A DNA stretch of 64,000 nt. It comes from Legionella qingyii. GTDB taxonomy: Bacteria; Pseudomonadota; Gammaproteobacteria; Legionellales; Legionellaceae. The stretch spans positions 17,657 through 81,656 of the forward strand of contig NZ_QHJG01000016.1 of the NCBI RefSeq assembly GCF_003184185.1. The letters are read 5' to 3'. Below the pieces are notes generated by a model that was given only the letters and a program-made list of their open reading frames with translations, did not search any database and was not told the DNA's origin. This document shows, piece by piece, positions 19,222 to 29,422 of this stretch. A program made the position numbers and the translations under genes. Numbering within the stretch: position 1 is the stretch's first letter; each line of letters begins with the position of its first letter.

Positions 19222-19767
19222 CTAGTCTTTAGATGTAAATGGAAGCATGCGCTTCAATACAAAATCTTTGCATATGAAATGATGGTATAAAGCCGCCAGA
19301 ACATGAATTCCCACTAAAAATAAAATAATAAAAGCAAGCATTTCATGTGTTGAAAACATAATCCCACCAAGATGATCATTCGCTGAGATAAGGCAGGGTA
19401 TGGTAAACCAACCAAAAAAGTTAATAGGCTTTCCATTAGCACATGATAACAGGTAACCAATAATAGGCATGAGGATGATAAGGATGAAAAGAGTATGATG
19501 GACCGCTTTAGAAGTAATGTATTGCCATCGGGGTTGAGTTTCTGGTGGAAGAGGCTTCACATTTATCATATGCCAAATGAAAAACAGGATTCCCAATATT
19601 AAGATGGTCATCCCTATAGACTTATGTAACATGATATAAAGAGAGGCTAGCGGTGAGTTATCACTAATGGACCAGACTAAATAATATTGGGCAGCAATTA
19701 AAATAAAAATTAACCAATGCAACAGTTTTGTCATACTACCAAAACGCTTTGCGCTATTCCTTAACAT
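19222..19767 (-). CDS. Cytochrome b561 family protein
   Basis: A 181-residue four-helix membrane cytochrome of the CybB type. The frame extends to a GTG at 19779, but the ATG at 19767 (MLRNSAKRFGSMTK) has GGAG 6 bases upstream. Membrane segments lie near residues 13-33, 45-65, 88-110 and 138-160 by hydropathy. Likely heme-ligand histidines are in KLLHWLIF, YIMLHKSIG and GIHVLAALYHH, the last carrying several His. CybB-type proteins oxidise quinol in the inner membrane and can act as superoxide:ubiquinone oxidoreductases. It stands alone, convergent with the gene at 17906. Confidence 0.85.
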   Translation of the reverse strand: MLRNSAKRFGSMTKLLHWLIFILIAAQYYLVWSISDNSPLASLYIMLHKSIGMTILILGILFFIWHMINVKPLPPETQPRWQYITSKAVHHTLFILIILMPIIGYLLSCANGKPINFFGWFTIPCLISANDHLGGIMFSTHEMLAFIILFLVGIHVLAALYHHFICKDFVLKRMLPFTSKD

Positions 19768-19932
19768 ATGGTTCTCCACTGATGATAGAAGGTTCTACTA
19801 TATCAACGACTTATATAATATTGAACATATTTTTATTATGGGAACTTATATTTTGAAATTAAATTCAATACCAAAACCAGCACTTTGTTTTGATTTATGA
19901 ATTGGGTATCAGTAGTAGAGGAATTTAAAATT

Positions 19933-20020
19933 TGGCGGAGAGACAGGGATTCGAACCCTGGGAAGGTTGCCCTTCAACGGTTTTCAAGACCGCCGCATTC
20001 GACCGCTCTGCCATCTCTCC
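19933..20020 (-). tRNA. tRNA-Ser (TGA)
   Basis: 88-base class II tRNA on the minus strand. Acceptor GGAGAGA pairs with TCTCTCC, anticodon loop CTTGAAA gives TGA, a long variable arm is present, and CCA is encoded (TGG at 19933-19935 on the plus strand). Confidence 0.95.
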
Positions 20021-20028
20021 AAGCGAGG

Positions 20029-20057
20029 ATACTACTCTAATGATCTTGGTTTTGCAA
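20029..20057 (-). promoter_or_regulatory. Promoter for tRNA-Ser
   Basis: On the minus strand, TTGCAA (20057-20052) and TAGTAT (20034-20029) have a 17-base spacer. The tRNA starts 8 bases past the -10. Confidence 0.6.
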
Positions 20058-20145
20058 ACATTTTTTTATATTTTAAGTGATCGCTGAATATTTTTTGTTG
20101 ATGCTGTTTTTATTTCTCTCAATTTTTAAAAAAAACATAAGAATG

Positions 20146-20174
20146 TTCGCAAATTCAATCGTCCTAGGTATAAT
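20146..20174 (+). promoter_or_regulatory. Promoter candidate for bamD
   Basis: Perfect TATAAT at 20169-20174 with TTCGCA (20146-20151) 17 bases upstream. The bamD start codon is 63 bases further on. Confidence 0.55.
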
Positions 20175-20237
20175 GTTTCAAATTTTTGTGGCTGTTGTTG
20201 TGGATGCAACAGATATATATTTAGATAGGTGTAGTTT

Positions 20238-21011
20238 ATGAAACAAATTCAAATGTTGTTCCTTATCGGTCTTATTGTCTCTTTATCTGCATGTAAGACA
20301 TGGTGGGGTAAAGATGATGAAGATAATAATCCTTACAAAGGAATGACGGCTGAGCAGCTTTATACAGTGGCCCAGAAGGACTTACGAAAAAAAGAATATG
20401 CAACAGCAATAAAGCATCTTGAAGCAATTGAAACAATGTATCCCTTTAGCGATTACACTGAAAGTTCGCAGAAGGAATTAATCTATGCATATTATAAAAA
20501 TGAAGATTATCCTTCTGCTGCTGCGACGGCGGAGCGATTTATCCATCTTTATCCACGAGCCAAAAATGTAGATTATGCTTATTACATGCGTGGGATGGCT
20601 AACTTCCAACAAAGCCGAGGAGTTTTTGCAAAATTCTTACCTTTAGATGAGTCCTGGAGAGATCCCGGAACGCAAACTCAAGCATATTCCGATTTTGGTA
20701 CGTTGATTCAAAAGTTTCCAGATAGTAAATATAAGGCTAATGCATTACAACGCATGATTTATTTACGCAATATGTTTGCACAACATGAGGCGAATGTGGC
20801 AACGTTCTACTTTAAGCGTCAGATGTATGTTGCAGCAATTAATAGAGCAAGTTATGTCGTTAAAAATTACCCACAGGCTCCAAGTGTAAAACAAGCATTA
20901 GTCGTTATGCATGATGCAAATATGGCATTAGGTTTTAATAAGGCTGCTGAAGAAGCCTTAACTGTTTATAAGGCAACTTATCATACAGACAAAATGGAAA
21001 AAATCACCTGA
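20238..21011 (+). CDS. bamD: Outer-membrane assembly lipoprotein BamD
   Basis: A 257-residue lipoprotein. The signal peptide of ~18 residues ends in a lipobox (LSAC), making Cys19 the acylated residue. TPR-type helices follow: TAEQLYTVAQKDLRKKEYATA and the Tyr/Ala-rich repeats with PFSDYTESSQ, YPRAKNVDYA and FPDSKYKANA. Length and motif order match BamD (YfiO/ComL), the essential partner of BamA in the beta-barrel assembly machine. It is a single gene with its own promoter and a terminator shared with the convergent rdgC. Confidence 0.95.
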   Translation: MKQIQMLFLIGLIVSLSACKTWWGKDDEDNNPYKGMTAEQLYTVAQKDLRKKEYATAIKHLEAIETMYPFSDYTESSQKELIYAYYKNEDYPSAAATAERFIHLYPRAKNVDYAYYMRGMANFQQSRGVFAKFLPLDESWRDPGTQTQAYSDFGTLIQKFPDSKYKANALQRMIYLRNMFAQHEANVATFYFKRQMYVAAINRASYVVKNYPQAPSVKQALVVMHDANMALGFNKAAEEALTVYKATYHTDKMEKIT

Positions 21012-21173
21012 TTTATTGATGATGAAATAAAAGCATCTTGTATATTTAATTATTATGGTGTGTGAAAGGGAGTTTCTTTATATTACGGCTATGGAATAGC
21101 AAATGAAGATGAGAGAAATTTTTATGGATAGTCCGTCTTTTTACAAAGTTCAATGGTAAGTAAAATGGGCAAT

Positions 21174-21207
21174 AAAAAGAGAGCCGCTTTAGGCTCTCTT
21201 TTATTTT
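21174..21207. terminator. Bidirectional terminator between bamD and rdgC
   Basis: AAAAGAGAGCC-gcttta-GGCTCTCTTTT is a perfect 11-bp stem with A and T tracts on the two sides, ending 5 bases before the rdgC stop codon. It can serve both converging transcripts. Confidence 0.85.
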
Positions 21208-21211
21208 AAAT

Positions 21212-22129
21212 TTATAGAATCTCTGCTAACTCGGGTTCTTTTGATTTCGCTGCGAGTGCGGCTAAAAGATCATTAGTCAACTCACGTAACTCACCTGATA
21301 ATAAAGTAAGTGCTGCATCACGTTGTTGATATTCTTCATCAAGTTGCTTAATTTCGTTAAAATCATCAAGAAGGTAATCGAGGCTTTTAAGCTTTTTGAA
21401 TGTAAAATCATGGGTTAAGGTAAATTGAATTCGTTCCTTCCAGATTAAAGAAATTTCTGCAGTTGCCATGCCTTGTGATAATAAAGTTATAATTTCCTCA
21501 GCTGGAAGCTCATAACCTTTACAATGCACACGTTTTTTTTCATCATCAAGAGAAAAAAGTAGGCAATCAGATGCTAATTGAAAATGATTAGGAAGTGTAC
21601 TTGGCGAATGAATCCATTCTGCGAATCGTAAAGCCAGATTTTCTGTATGAGTTAGTGGTTCAATTGTAATCCCTGCCACTGACTTACGTAAAAGAGAGGT
21701 AAGCTGTAATGCTTGATTAGCACTGGAAGCATTAACTATTATTCTGTTGCTCGCACTATCCAGGATGGCAAGCATTTTTTTTTGGACGCAAAACGATTTG
21801 GGCAATAATTCAAACTCAATATCTTCGGCCATTTGTGCCTTTTCTGCACGTTTAACGGTGCGGCCTTGTTGGGTTTCAAGCGCATGCACTCTTTCAGCAA
21901 GCATTTTGTTGATCACCCCACGTGGCAGTAAACGTTCCTCCTTCCCCATACAAATCAGTGAACTTCCGGCAACTTCCTGAACCATTTCGTCTGCAAAAGC
22001 AGGAAGCCAGCCATAAATAAAACGGGCGTGGGGCGGGCAAGGTTTTAGAATATTTTCAGCTAGGGAGGCTGTTAAATCGCTAGCTTCATCCAGCTCATAT
22101 TGATAGATCAGTGCATTGTTAAACCACAT
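21212..22129 (-). CDS. rdgC: Recombination-associated protein RdgC
   Basis: A 305-residue protein matching RdgC in length (about 300) and sequence. It starts MWFNNALIYQYEL and carries the LPRGVINKML segment and the QQGRTVKRAEK stretch (about residues 88-98) that lines the DNA-binding ring. RdgC dimers form a ring around DNA and restrain RecA. Good ribosome site AGGAG 6 bases upstream. It follows kup by 15 bp on the same strand, so the two are probably co-transcribed although functionally unrelated. Confidence 0.95.
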   Translation of the reverse strand: MWFNNALIYQYELDEASDLTASLAENILKPCPPHARFIYGWLPAFADEMVQEVAGSSLICMGKEERLLPRGVINKMLAERVHALETQQGRTVKRAEKAQMAEDIEFELLPKSFCVQKKMLAILDSASNRIIVNASSANQALQLTSLLRKSVAGITIEPLTHTENLALRFAEWIHSPSTLPNHFQLASDCLLFSLDDEKKRVHCKGYELPAEEIITLLSQGMATAEISLIWKERIQFTLTHDFTFKKLKSLDYLLDDFNEIKQLDEEYQQRDAALTLLSGELRELTNDLLAALAAKSKEPELAEIL

Positions 22130-22144
22130 AAAGAACTCCTGAGA

Positions 22145-24022
22145 TTACATAATAAAATAGGTACCGATTGCCATCGTCCTATTATACGGTAGTTTATAAA
22201 AGTCGATATTTAAATTAGCCGAATAATTGCGTATTAGAAAAGCAAACAACTTTTCTTGCCAATAAAATGTTAATGATTTTTTTGATTTTGATGCAGTAAT
22301 ATTTGGAATTTCTACCATATAAGTAGCGCGGTCAACATTTAACTTAAAGGGAAAAAGGTTTTTGTTCGAAGCACGTTCTAAAGCTCTGGGTATCGAAATG
22401 GTTTCCATAAATCCATAATGCAAAGTAAGATTGAATACTTTCTCGTGCAAGCAGGTAATTTCATAGCGTTGACTGTAATGTATATATGGGATGTTTTCTA
22501 CTACATAATTTACAATAAGTACGCGTTCGGGAACGGCGCGGCTTAACTTAAGAAAATGAAGAAAGCTTCCTCCGCTTCTATCATAAACATCAGTGATAAA
22601 TACTGCAGTCAAATCAGTAAGTTGATTCAAGCTTTTATACTCTAATTGCCTGAGAATCTTGGAAATATCATCCTTATTCATGTAATAGTTTTCACGCAAG
22701 TATTCTAAGCCAAATTTCCAGGTATACATAATGGTTGCTATTATCAGCGCGAATGTGACAGGGACCCAACCACCTGTCAAAAATTTATGTAAATTTGAAC
22801 CGAGAAATGCAAAATCTATAATAAGAAATAATCCAAATATAGGGATAACCTTATATTTTGACCATTTCCAAATTGATAATGCGGCATAAGCAACCATCGC
22901 ATCAATTAGAAGCATGTCTGCATTCACAGCAATGCCGTATGCATGAGCAAGCCGATCTGATGTTTGGAAAGCAAAACAAAAAGTTAAGGTCCCAATAAAC
23001 AAAATAAAGTTAATTTGTGGCACATAAATCTGCCCTGAAAACTCCCTGGACGTTTGTACTATAGGTATACGAGGGCATAAACTGAGCAAAACCGCTTGTT
23101 TTGTCAAAGAAAAGGTAGCTGAAATCACAGCTTGTGAAGCGATTATTGTTGCAATGGTAGCGAGAATAATCAAGGGGATATAAAACCATTCCGGTGCAAT
23201 CATGTAAAAAGGGTTGCTAATGGCATGGGGATTTAAAAGTAAGTTAGCCCCTTGGCCAAAATAATTTAATATTAAACAGGGAAGAACAACGGCAAACCAA
23301 CCTGCTCGAATCGGATTTTTTCCAAAATGTCCTATATCTGCATAAAGCGCTTCACCTCCGGTGACAACGAGGAAGATGCCGCCTAATAATAAATATCCTT
23401 TTAATCCTGTATCACGTATCAAATCAAAGGCATAGTAAGGATTAATTGCAGTAAGCACAATAGGGGCTTTAGCAATTTGTATGATACCTAGAATTGCGAT
23501 AGTTATGAACCAGACAAGAATAATTGGTCCGAACAGATTTCCAATACTTCCCGTTCCCCTTGCTTGTAATGTGAAAAGAAGAATCAAAATAATTATAGCG
23601 ATAGGAAGAATAAAGGGAGTAAAAGTATCTGAAAGGGTGCTAAGGCCTTCTACAGCACTTATTACCGATATGGCTGGTGTTAGCATTCCATCACCTAAAA
23701 GCAAACCAGCTCCAAAAATTGCGACGATGTAAAACAAAGGTGTATATTTTGTACTTTTATACTTCATTAGTGCCAAAAGGGCGAGAATTCCTCCCTCGCC
23801 ATCATTATCTGCCCGTAGAATCAAAATCAAGTATTTGAATGAAATAACAAGTATCAAACACCAAAAAATAAGGGATAGCACGCCTAAAATGTGTGATTGG
23901 GAAATAGCAATATTATTTAGAGTTACTTTTAAGGCATATAATGGACTGGTCCCTATATCACCAAATACAACGCCTAATGCCCCAAGGGTGAGACCATAAG
24001 AGAACTTGTTTGTATTTTCCAT
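22145..24022 (-). CDS. kup: Potassium uptake protein Kup
   Basis: A 625-residue inner-membrane K+/H+ symporter of the KUP/HAK family. The N-terminus has the diagnostic GALGVVFGDIGTSPLYALK (about residues 14-32). About twelve membrane segments follow to residue ~430, with GGEALYADIGHFG near residue 223. A soluble C-terminal domain covers about 440-625. Length fits Kup (about 620). Legionella genomes carry several kup paralogues, so this need not be the only one. It is divergent from rlmI. Confidence 0.95.
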   Translation of the reverse strand: MENTNKFSYGLTLGALGVVFGDIGTSPLYALKVTLNNIAISQSHILGVLSLIFWCLILVISFKYLILILRADNDGEGGILALLALMKYKSTKYTPLFYIVAIFGAGLLLGDGMLTPAISVISAVEGLSTLSDTFTPFILPIAIIILILLFTLQARGTGSIGNLFGPIILVWFITIAILGIIQIAKAPIVLTAINPYYAFDLIRDTGLKGYLLLGGIFLVVTGGEALYADIGHFGKNPIRAGWFAVVLPCLILNYFGQGANLLLNPHAISNPFYMIAPEWFYIPLIILATIATIIASQAVISATFSLTKQAVLLSLCPRIPIVQTSREFSGQIYVPQINFILFIGTLTFCFAFQTSDRLAHAYGIAVNADMLLIDAMVAYAALSIWKWSKYKVIPIFGLFLIIDFAFLGSNLHKFLTGGWVPVTFALIIATIMYTWKFGLEYLRENYYMNKDDISKILRQLEYKSLNQLTDLTAVFITDVYDRSGGSFLHFLKLSRAVPERVLIVNYVVENIPYIHYSQRYEITCLHEKVFNLTLHYGFMETISIPRALERASNKNLFPFKLNVDRATYMVEIPNITASKSKKSLTFYWQEKLFAFLIRNYSANLNIDFYKLPYNRTMAIGTYFIM

Positions 24023-24086
24023 ATCAATTACCAGAATGCATTGCTAAATTAATAGCAAAAAGGGAGATAAAGAGTTTTTTCATATT

Positions 24087-24095
24087 TGCTATACT
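24087..24095 (+). promoter_or_regulatory. Extended -10 promoter candidate for rlmI
   Basis: TGCTATACT at 24087-24095 is an extended -10 (TGnTATACT) in the kup-rlmI divergent gap. No good -35 is seen, which an extended -10 can tolerate. Confidence 0.4.
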
Positions 24096-24231
24096 GTCCC
24101 TAATTTTTATTTTTCCACCAGTTAATTGGAGTGGGAACGACTTTCTTAGGTTTTATAAATTTTACGAACTATTGCAGGTGTAGCGTTCTTTGTGTAGATT
24201 AGCCGATTTTTGTTCTTTGGGAAATAGAAAA

Positions 24232-25404
24232 ATGAATGCAAAAGTTATTTTGCTTGCAGCAAAACAAAATACTGTATTACGCGGTCATCCATGGATATTC
24301 CCCAAGGCGATTGCGCGGACTCATGGGAAATTAGTTACAGGCCATTTGATTGATATTTATAATTCAGATGAGAAACTTATTGGTGTAGGTGTCTATAATG
24401 AGCATTCTCTCTACAGAGTCAGGGTTTTGGCGCTTACCAACGAATCCATTGATATTAGTAATTTGCGCACTTTGATTAGCCATCGCTTAAACCAAGCGAA
24501 GCAAGTAAGGGAGTGTTTAAATCTACCGAATGAAGAAACTACGGCCTATCGTTTATTTAATAGCGAAGCAGATGGTCTTTCTGGCTTAACGATCGATCGA
24601 TTTAATCAAACTTGTGTTGTTGCCAGTTCCGCTTATTGGGTTGAGCTCAATCGAGAAATTATTATTGAAGCATTACAGAATTTGTTTCCCGCAGATCAAA
24701 TTATATGGTTGCCTCAAAGTAAACCCTTGGGGCAAGATGGCTGGAAGCAAATTACTGTACAAGAGAAACAATATAATACTCAAGTTCTTGAAGCTGGAGT
24801 TATTTATGAAGTTGAGTTCGCTCAAGCACAAAAAACCGGGTTATTTCTTGATCAACGAGAAAACCATCAACGTATTGCTCAACTATCTAAAGGAAAGAAT
24901 GTATTGGATCTCTACTGTTATAGTGGTGGTTTTGCCTTACATGCTGCTAAAGCAGGGGCTTTAAAGGTTACAGCAGTGGACAGTTCTGCTCAAGCAATAG
25001 CTCAAGCTAAAAAGAATGCAGTATTAAATGGAGTGTCCCAGATCGAATGGATTGAAGCGGATGCACGAGAGTATTTAACAAAAGCAGGGGACTATGATGC
25101 AGTTGTTCTTGACCCTCCTAAATTGGTTCCATCCAAGCAGCATGTTGAGCGAGCTAAAAACTATTATCGATTTTTACATCGTGAAGTGTTTAAGTACATG
25201 AAAACGGGGTCCTTATTAATGACGTGTAATTGTTCTTCAGCACTTTCATCTCAGGAGTTTTGCTCTTTGGTAAGTGCTCAAGCTGGAGCTGTAGGGAAAC
25301 AAGCGCGAATTTTAGGTGTTTATGGTCCAGCAGGTTGTCATCCTACATTAGCATCTTTTCCTGAAGGAAATTATCTTACTGCAGTTTTGTTGGCTGTTGT
25401 GTAA
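24232..25404 (+). CDS. rlmI: 23S rRNA m5C1962 methyltransferase RlmI
   Basis: A 390-residue protein. The frame opens at 24190, but the ATG at 24232 (MNAKVILLAAKQ) fits the family. An N-terminal PUA domain (about residues 1-75; LRGHPWIFPKAI) is followed by a Rossmann methyltransferase domain with NVLDLYCYSGGFALHAAKAG (SAM-binding loop, near 220-240). The catalytic region has AVVLDPPKL and MTCNCSSAL, the latter carrying the cysteine expected for m5C chemistry. E. coli RlmI is 396 residues. Monocistronic by position. Confidence 0.9.
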   Translation: MNAKVILLAAKQNTVLRGHPWIFPKAIARTHGKLVTGHLIDIYNSDEKLIGVGVYNEHSLYRVRVLALTNESIDISNLRTLISHRLNQAKQVRECLNLPNEETTAYRLFNSEADGLSGLTIDRFNQTCVVASSAYWVELNREIIIEALQNLFPADQIIWLPQSKPLGQDGWKQITVQEKQYNTQVLEAGVIYEVEFAQAQKTGLFLDQRENHQRIAQLSKGKNVLDLYCYSGGFALHAAKAGALKVTAVDSSAQAIAQAKKNAVLNGVSQIEWIEADAREYLTKAGDYDAVVLDPPKLVPSKQHVERAKNYYRFLHREVFKYMKTGSLLMTCNCSSALSSQEFCSLVSAQAGAVGKQARILGVYGPAGCHPTLASFPEGNYLTAVLLAVV

Positions 25405-25420
25405 TTGATGTAAAAATAAA

Positions 25421-25525
25421 ATCGCCTCTCCCAGCAATATGGGAGGGGTAGGGATGTAGGGATGTGCGGCGTAGCGTGAATCCCCTCATCCGCCCTAGCG
25501 GGCACCTTCTCCCCGTTGGGGAGAA
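25421..25525. repeat. Dispersed intergenic repeats with hairpins
   Basis: Two hairpin units lie between convergent rlmI and hisI: CCTCTCCCAGCA-ATA-TGGGAGGGGTAGG-type near 25424-25455, and GCACCTTCTCCCC-gttg-GGGGAGAAGG at 25501-25528. The first is shared with 33092-33125. They probably also end the two converging transcripts. Confidence 0.6.
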
Positions 25526-25530
25526 GGAAT

Positions 25531-26154
25531 TTAGGTATGAATCGATCGGTCTCTATCGCGTAAGCATTGCAACACATCATAAAAACTCAGTTCACATGCC
25601 TTTAATAAAACCAATAAGTGAAAAATTAAGTCGGCACTTTCATTAACTAATTCTTCGCGGTCGTTATTTACAGCCGCAATCACTGTTTCTACGGCTTCTT
25701 CCCCTACCTTTTGAGCACACCTAGAGAGTCCAGAATCTAATAATTTTGCTGTATAGCTGTTTTCATTTTTTGCATCCGCCCGCTCATTAATCAGCTCAAT
25801 TAACTCATGGATAAATCCAAGATTGGTGTCATGTGCGAGTTGAAAGCAACTTGTGTACCCTAAATGACATGCAGGACCTTTAGGCAAAACCTGAATTAAA
25901 AGGCTATCATTGTCGCAATCAACACTGATGTGTTGTACCGACATGCTGTTACCTGAGGTTTCCCCCTTACGCCACAATCGTTTTCGGCTGCGGCTATACA
26001 GATTTAATTGGCCGGTAGTGAGGGTAGCGATCAAAGCCTCCTGGTTCATATAACCTAACATTAGGACATTACCATTTTCAGCATTTTGGATGATGGCTGG
26101 TAATAAGCCATTCATTTTTTTCCAATCTAAAGAATTAATTTCCATATGAATCAT
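25531..26154 (-). CDS. hisI: Bifunctional phosphoribosyl-AMP cyclohydrolase / phosphoribosyl-ATP pyrophosphatase
   Basis: A 207-residue HisIE fusion. Residues ~1-110 are the PRA-CH domain with the metal-binding SVDCDND and [11 protein letters not shown] segments. Residues ~115-207 are the PRA-PH domain with [12 protein letters not shown] and [17 protein letters not shown] helices. It performs steps 2 and 3 of histidine synthesis. GAGGT lies 6 bases before the start, and the start overlaps the hisF stop by 4 bases, so translation is coupled. Last gene of the operon. Confidence 0.95.
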   Translation of the reverse strand: MIHMEINSLDWKKMNGLLPAIIQNAENGNVLMLGYMNQEALIATLTTGQLNLYSRSRKRLWRKGETSGNSMSVQHISVDCDNDSLLIQVLPKGPACHLGYTSCFQLAHDTNLGFIHELIELINERADAKNENSYTAKLLDSGLSRCAQKVGEEAVETVIAAVNNDREELVNESADLIFHLLVLLKACELSFYDVLQCLRDRDRSIHT

Positions 26155-26918
26155 AGTCGTACCTCAATCTTTTGTTTTTTAAGTGCTAATTTTATTTCGT
26201 GTATCGTCAAAATTTTGTCATGAAAAATACTGGCAGCTAAAGCTCCATCTACTCGAGATTCCAGGAACACTTCAGTAAAATGATTAATTGCTCCAGCGCC
26301 TCCTGAGGCAATTAATGGTACCTGACATAGAGGTCGCATCAATTTTAACTGATGTAAGTCGTAACCTTCGCGTACCCCATCTGATTGCATGCAGTTGAGT
26401 ACAATTTCTCCTGCACCTCGATCTTGTACCTCCTTGATCCATTCTTTTGTTTTGCGTCTCGAATTAAGCGTTTTTTGCTCATCTCCAGTATATTGATAGA
26501 CATAATAATCATTATCTATCCATTGGCTATCGATTCCTATTACAACGCATTGGCTTCCAAAATTACGGCTTAACTCACTGATTAAGTCAGGGTTTTCTAA
26601 CGCTGGGCTATTAATGGATATTTTGTCGGCACCAGAATTTAATACCGATTTTGCCTGATTAAGAGAACGAATTCCACCCGCTACGGTGAAAGGAATATTG
26701 ATTGTTCCTGCCACTTGATTTACCCAATCCGGGCAAACCAAGCGTTGCTCTGAACTTGCAGTAATGTCATAGAATACAAGCTCATCCGCGCCCGATGCAG
26801 AATACTTAGCTGCAAGTTCAAGGATATTTCCAACAACACGATGGTAGCGAAATTTAACTCCTTTGACGACTTGATTATCGCGTACGTCAAGACATGGAAT
26901 AATTCGTTTGGTTAACAT
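26151..26918 (-). CDS. hisF: Imidazole glycerol phosphate synthase cyclase subunit
   Basis: A 255-residue (beta-alpha)8 barrel. The catalytic acids are visible: Asp11 in IPCLDVRD and an Asp near 130 in VIGIDSQW. The phosphate-binding GGI and GGAGA motifs are present. Length equals the usual 250-258. It receives ammonia from HisH and makes IGP and AICAR. It follows hisA after 78 bp, the longest gap in the operon, which holds a piece of dispersed repeat. Confidence 0.96.
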   Translation of the reverse strand: MLTKRIIPCLDVRDNQVVKGVKFRYHRVVGNILELAAKYSASGADELVFYDITASSEQRLVCPDWVNQVAGTINIPFTVAGGIRSLNQAKSVLNSGADKISINSPALENPDLISELSRNFGSQCVVIGIDSQWIDNDYYVYQYTGDEQKTLNSRRKTKEWIKEVQDRGAGEIVLNCMQSDGVREGYDLHQLKLMRPLCQVPLIASGGAGAINHFTEVFLESRVDGALAASIFHDKILTIHEIKLALKKQKIEVRL

Positions 26919-26996
26919 ATTGTACTCGCGTTCATAATTTTTCTATTTAACTAAAAACCAGGGTTTGAGGACGCTGAACCCAGGCACAAAAACTTT

Positions 26997-27716
26997 TTAC
27001 GATAACATTGCGCTCAGGTCCAGAGTGCCTTGATAGAGGCTTAATCCCAGAATCGCTGCGTTAACTCCTAATGCATCCAATCGATTAATATCATCTGCAT
27101 TACGGATACCTCCTGAGGCTTGCCATTCAATTTGTGGAAAACGTTCCACAGCCTCTTTATATAACTCAAAATTTGGTCCTTGCATCATTCCATCACAAGC
27201 AATATCAGTACAAAGTATTTGTTTCACATTGAGTTGTAGATAATTAGAAACGACATCCCATAAATTACTATTTGATGTTGTTTGCCAACCATGAATAGCC
27301 GGTATAGGTATCTTTTTTTGCATTCGAATATCTAAAGCCAGGATAATGTGTTGTGGATTTATCTCTTTAATAATTTGTGCAGTCAATTCAGGATTAGTAA
27401 TGGCAACGCTGCCTAAGACTAGATTTGATATTCCTGCTGAAAAACATAATGTTGCTTGCTCTAAAGAACGAATCCCGCCACCGGCTTGCACCGGGATTCC
27501 TGTGTTTTGCATGGCACTGATTAAAGGCAGGTGTTGCATCGTTCCTGTTTGTGCACCATCCAAATCAACGACATGCAAACGTTTCGCGCCCAATTGGGCG
27601 AAGTAGGTGGCACGGTCTATAGGTAGTGTATCGAATTGTGTTACTTGATCAAATTGTCCTTGGCGTAATCGCACACAACGACCTGCTTGGATATCAATTG
27701 CAGGGATAAGGATCAT
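26997..27716 (-). CDS. hisA: ProFAR isomerase (HisA)
   Basis: A 239-residue TIM barrel. The catalytic Asp8 is in IPAIDIQAGRCVRL, and the second acid is in ILCTDIACDGMMQGPN. Phosphate-binding glycines are in QAGGGIRS and QASGGIRN. It opens the ribosyl ring of ProFAR to PRFAR. GGAGG 4 bases before the ATG is a strong ribosome site, needed because the gene starts 56 bp after hisH and cannot rely on coupling. Confidence 0.96.
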   Translation of the reverse strand: MILIPAIDIQAGRCVRLRQGQFDQVTQFDTLPIDRATYFAQLGAKRLHVVDLDGAQTGTMQHLPLISAMQNTGIPVQAGGGIRSLEQATLCFSAGISNLVLGSVAITNPELTAQIIKEINPQHIILALDIRMQKKIPIPAIHGWQTTSNSNLWDVVSNYLQLNVKQILCTDIACDGMMQGPNFELYKEAVERFPQIEWQASGGIRNADDINRLDALGVNAAILGLSLYQGTLDLSAMLS

Positions 27717-27772
27717 ACAGCCTCCATATATTTTAAGTCAGTTAGTTAGATCTGGTTGACGATTCGTCTAAG

Positions 27773-28366
27773 CTAACCTGAATAGCTACAAAAATTGTTT
27801 AGTAAACGCATTCCGGTTTCTGCAGATTTCTCCGGATGAAATTGCATTCCCCAAATATTATTTTTTTGAATTATTGCGGTGAATGGTTCACTGTATTCAC
27901 AATAAGCCAAAGCATACTTGCTCTCACCAAGTGCATAACTATGAACAAAATAAACATAATCTTGTTCAATTAACCCTTGTTGTAAAAATGTCTCTGTGCA
28001 CCATTGCAACTGATTCCAACCCATGTGAGGCACAGGGTAATTTTCCTGGCGAGGCAGACGTTGTATTGTTCCGGGAACTATTCCTAGACAACGAACATTA
28101 TTTTCTTCGCTGTGTTCAAACAATAATTGCATACCGAGACAAATCCCCAACAGTGGTTGTTCTAGTGAGGTTATTACATCAATCAAGTCATACTGGCGCA
28201 ATGCATTCATTCCATAAGCGGCAGTACCTACCCCTGGTAGTATCACGTGGCTTGCTTTATTAATTACCTTTGCATCGTGTGTTAATTGATAATCAAATCC
28301 CAACCTTTTTAATGCATTTGCTAAGGAGGTTAGATTTGTGCCACTAACATCAATAATGGCAATCAT
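27773..28366 (-). CDS. hisH: Imidazole glycerol phosphate synthase glutaminase subunit
   Basis: A 197-residue class I glutamine amidotransferase. The triad is Cys76 in [12 protein letters not shown] with His177 and Glu179 in GMQFHPEKS. It supplies ammonia to HisF. The start overlaps the hisB stop by 4 bases (ATGA), and the GGGGGT at the end of hisB serves as its ribosome site. Confidence 0.96.
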   Translation of the reverse strand: MIAIIDVSGTNLTSLANALKRLGFDYQLTHDAKVINKASHVILPGVGTAAYGMNALRQYDLIDVITSLEQPLLGICLGMQLLFEHSEENNVRCLGIVPGTIQRLPRQENYPVPHMGWNQLQWCTETFLQQGLIEQDYVYFVHSYALGESKYALAYCEYSEPFTAIIQKNNIWGMQFHPEKSAETGMRLLNNFCSYSG

Positions 28367-29421
28367 AATACCCCCTTGGTCGATGGTAGGGTATTGTTTG
28401 TTTTCATGCAGGCTTGCCCTAACGCTCTACCTAATGATTTGAAACAGGCTTCAATCATATGGTGATGATTTTGACCTTTAACTTCGATGTGAATCGTTGC
28501 ACCAAGAGCGGTGGCTAATGAATTAAAGAAATGGGGTACCATTTCGGTTGCCATACCGCCAACAAACTCCCGGGTAAATTGGCCTTTGAACTCGCAAAAA
28601 CCTCTTCCACTGATATCAATTGCGATAGATGCTAAAGCTTCATCCATCGGTAAGGTGAAGCCATAACGGTTAATACCCCATTTGTCACCAAGCGCTTTTT
28701 TCAGACCTTCTCCTAAAGCAATTGCGGTATCTTCAATCAGATGATGATCATCAACTTCCACATCTCCATTGGCACATAATTCAAGATTAAATCCACCATG
28801 TTTGGCTACTTGCTCCAGCATGTGGTTAAAAAATGGCACAGGTGTTTTTATTTCACTATTTTGGTCCATATCCAAAATTAACGTCAGGTTGATATCGGTT
28901 TCTTTTGTTTTTCTTTGAATCACTGCACTACGTTTTTGATTGAGTATTGTTTGGGTAACTTGCTCCCATCCATGTTTTTGAGAAATTGGCAGAAATTTAA
29001 TACCCAGACTATCTGCAAATTGTCGATCAGTTTCTCTGTCTCCAATAACCCAGGAACATGTTTTATTAAATGCTCTTTCTTTTAGGAATTGTTCCACCAA
29101 GCCTGTTTTGGGTTTTCGACACAAGCAATTATCTTCGGGCATGTGAGGACAAATAAAAATTTCCTCAAAAAATATTCCCTGTGAAGAGAAAAGATCAAGA
29201 GTAAATTCATGACAGATTATAAAATCATCTTCAGGAAAGGAATGGGTTCCAATTCCATTTTGATTGCTCACCATAATAAAGCGGTATCCTTCTTTTTGTA
29301 ATTGCAGTAATGAAGGAATAACATGGGGTGTGAGTTTGATTTTATCCAAAGAATCTACTTGAAAATCAAAAGGTTCTTCAATTAAGGTTCCATCACGATC
29401 AATAAATAAGATTTTTTGCAT
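28363..29421 (-). CDS. hisB: Bifunctional histidinol-phosphatase / imidazoleglycerol-phosphate dehydratase
   Basis: A 352-residue HisB fusion of the enterobacterial type. Residues ~1-160 form a HAD phosphatase with Asp8/Asp10 in FIDRDGTL and a zinc loop [14 protein letters not shown]. Residues ~165-352 form the IGPD domain with the two His-rich manganese motifs ([14 protein letters not shown] and [14 protein letters not shown]). The open frame continues to 29496, but the ATG at 29421 has AGGA 7 bases upstream and matches the family. It overlaps the end of hisC slightly. It performs steps 6 and 8 of the pathway. Confidence 0.96.
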   Translation of the reverse strand: MQKILFIDRDGTLIEEPFDFQVDSLDKIKLTPHVIPSLLQLQKEGYRFIMVSNQNGIGTHSFPEDDFIICHEFTLDLFSSQGIFFEEIFICPHMPEDNCLCRKPKTGLVEQFLKERAFNKTCSWVIGDRETDRQFADSLGIKFLPISQKHGWEQVTQTILNQKRSAVIQRKTKETDINLTLILDMDQNSEIKTPVPFFNHMLEQVAKHGGFNLELCANGDVEVDDHHLIEDTAIALGEGLKKALGDKWGINRYGFTLPMDEALASIAIDISGRGFCEFKGQFTREFVGGMATEMVPHFFNSLATALGATIHIEVKGQNHHHMIEACFKSLGRALGQACMKTNNTLPSTKGVL

Positions 29422-29422
29422 T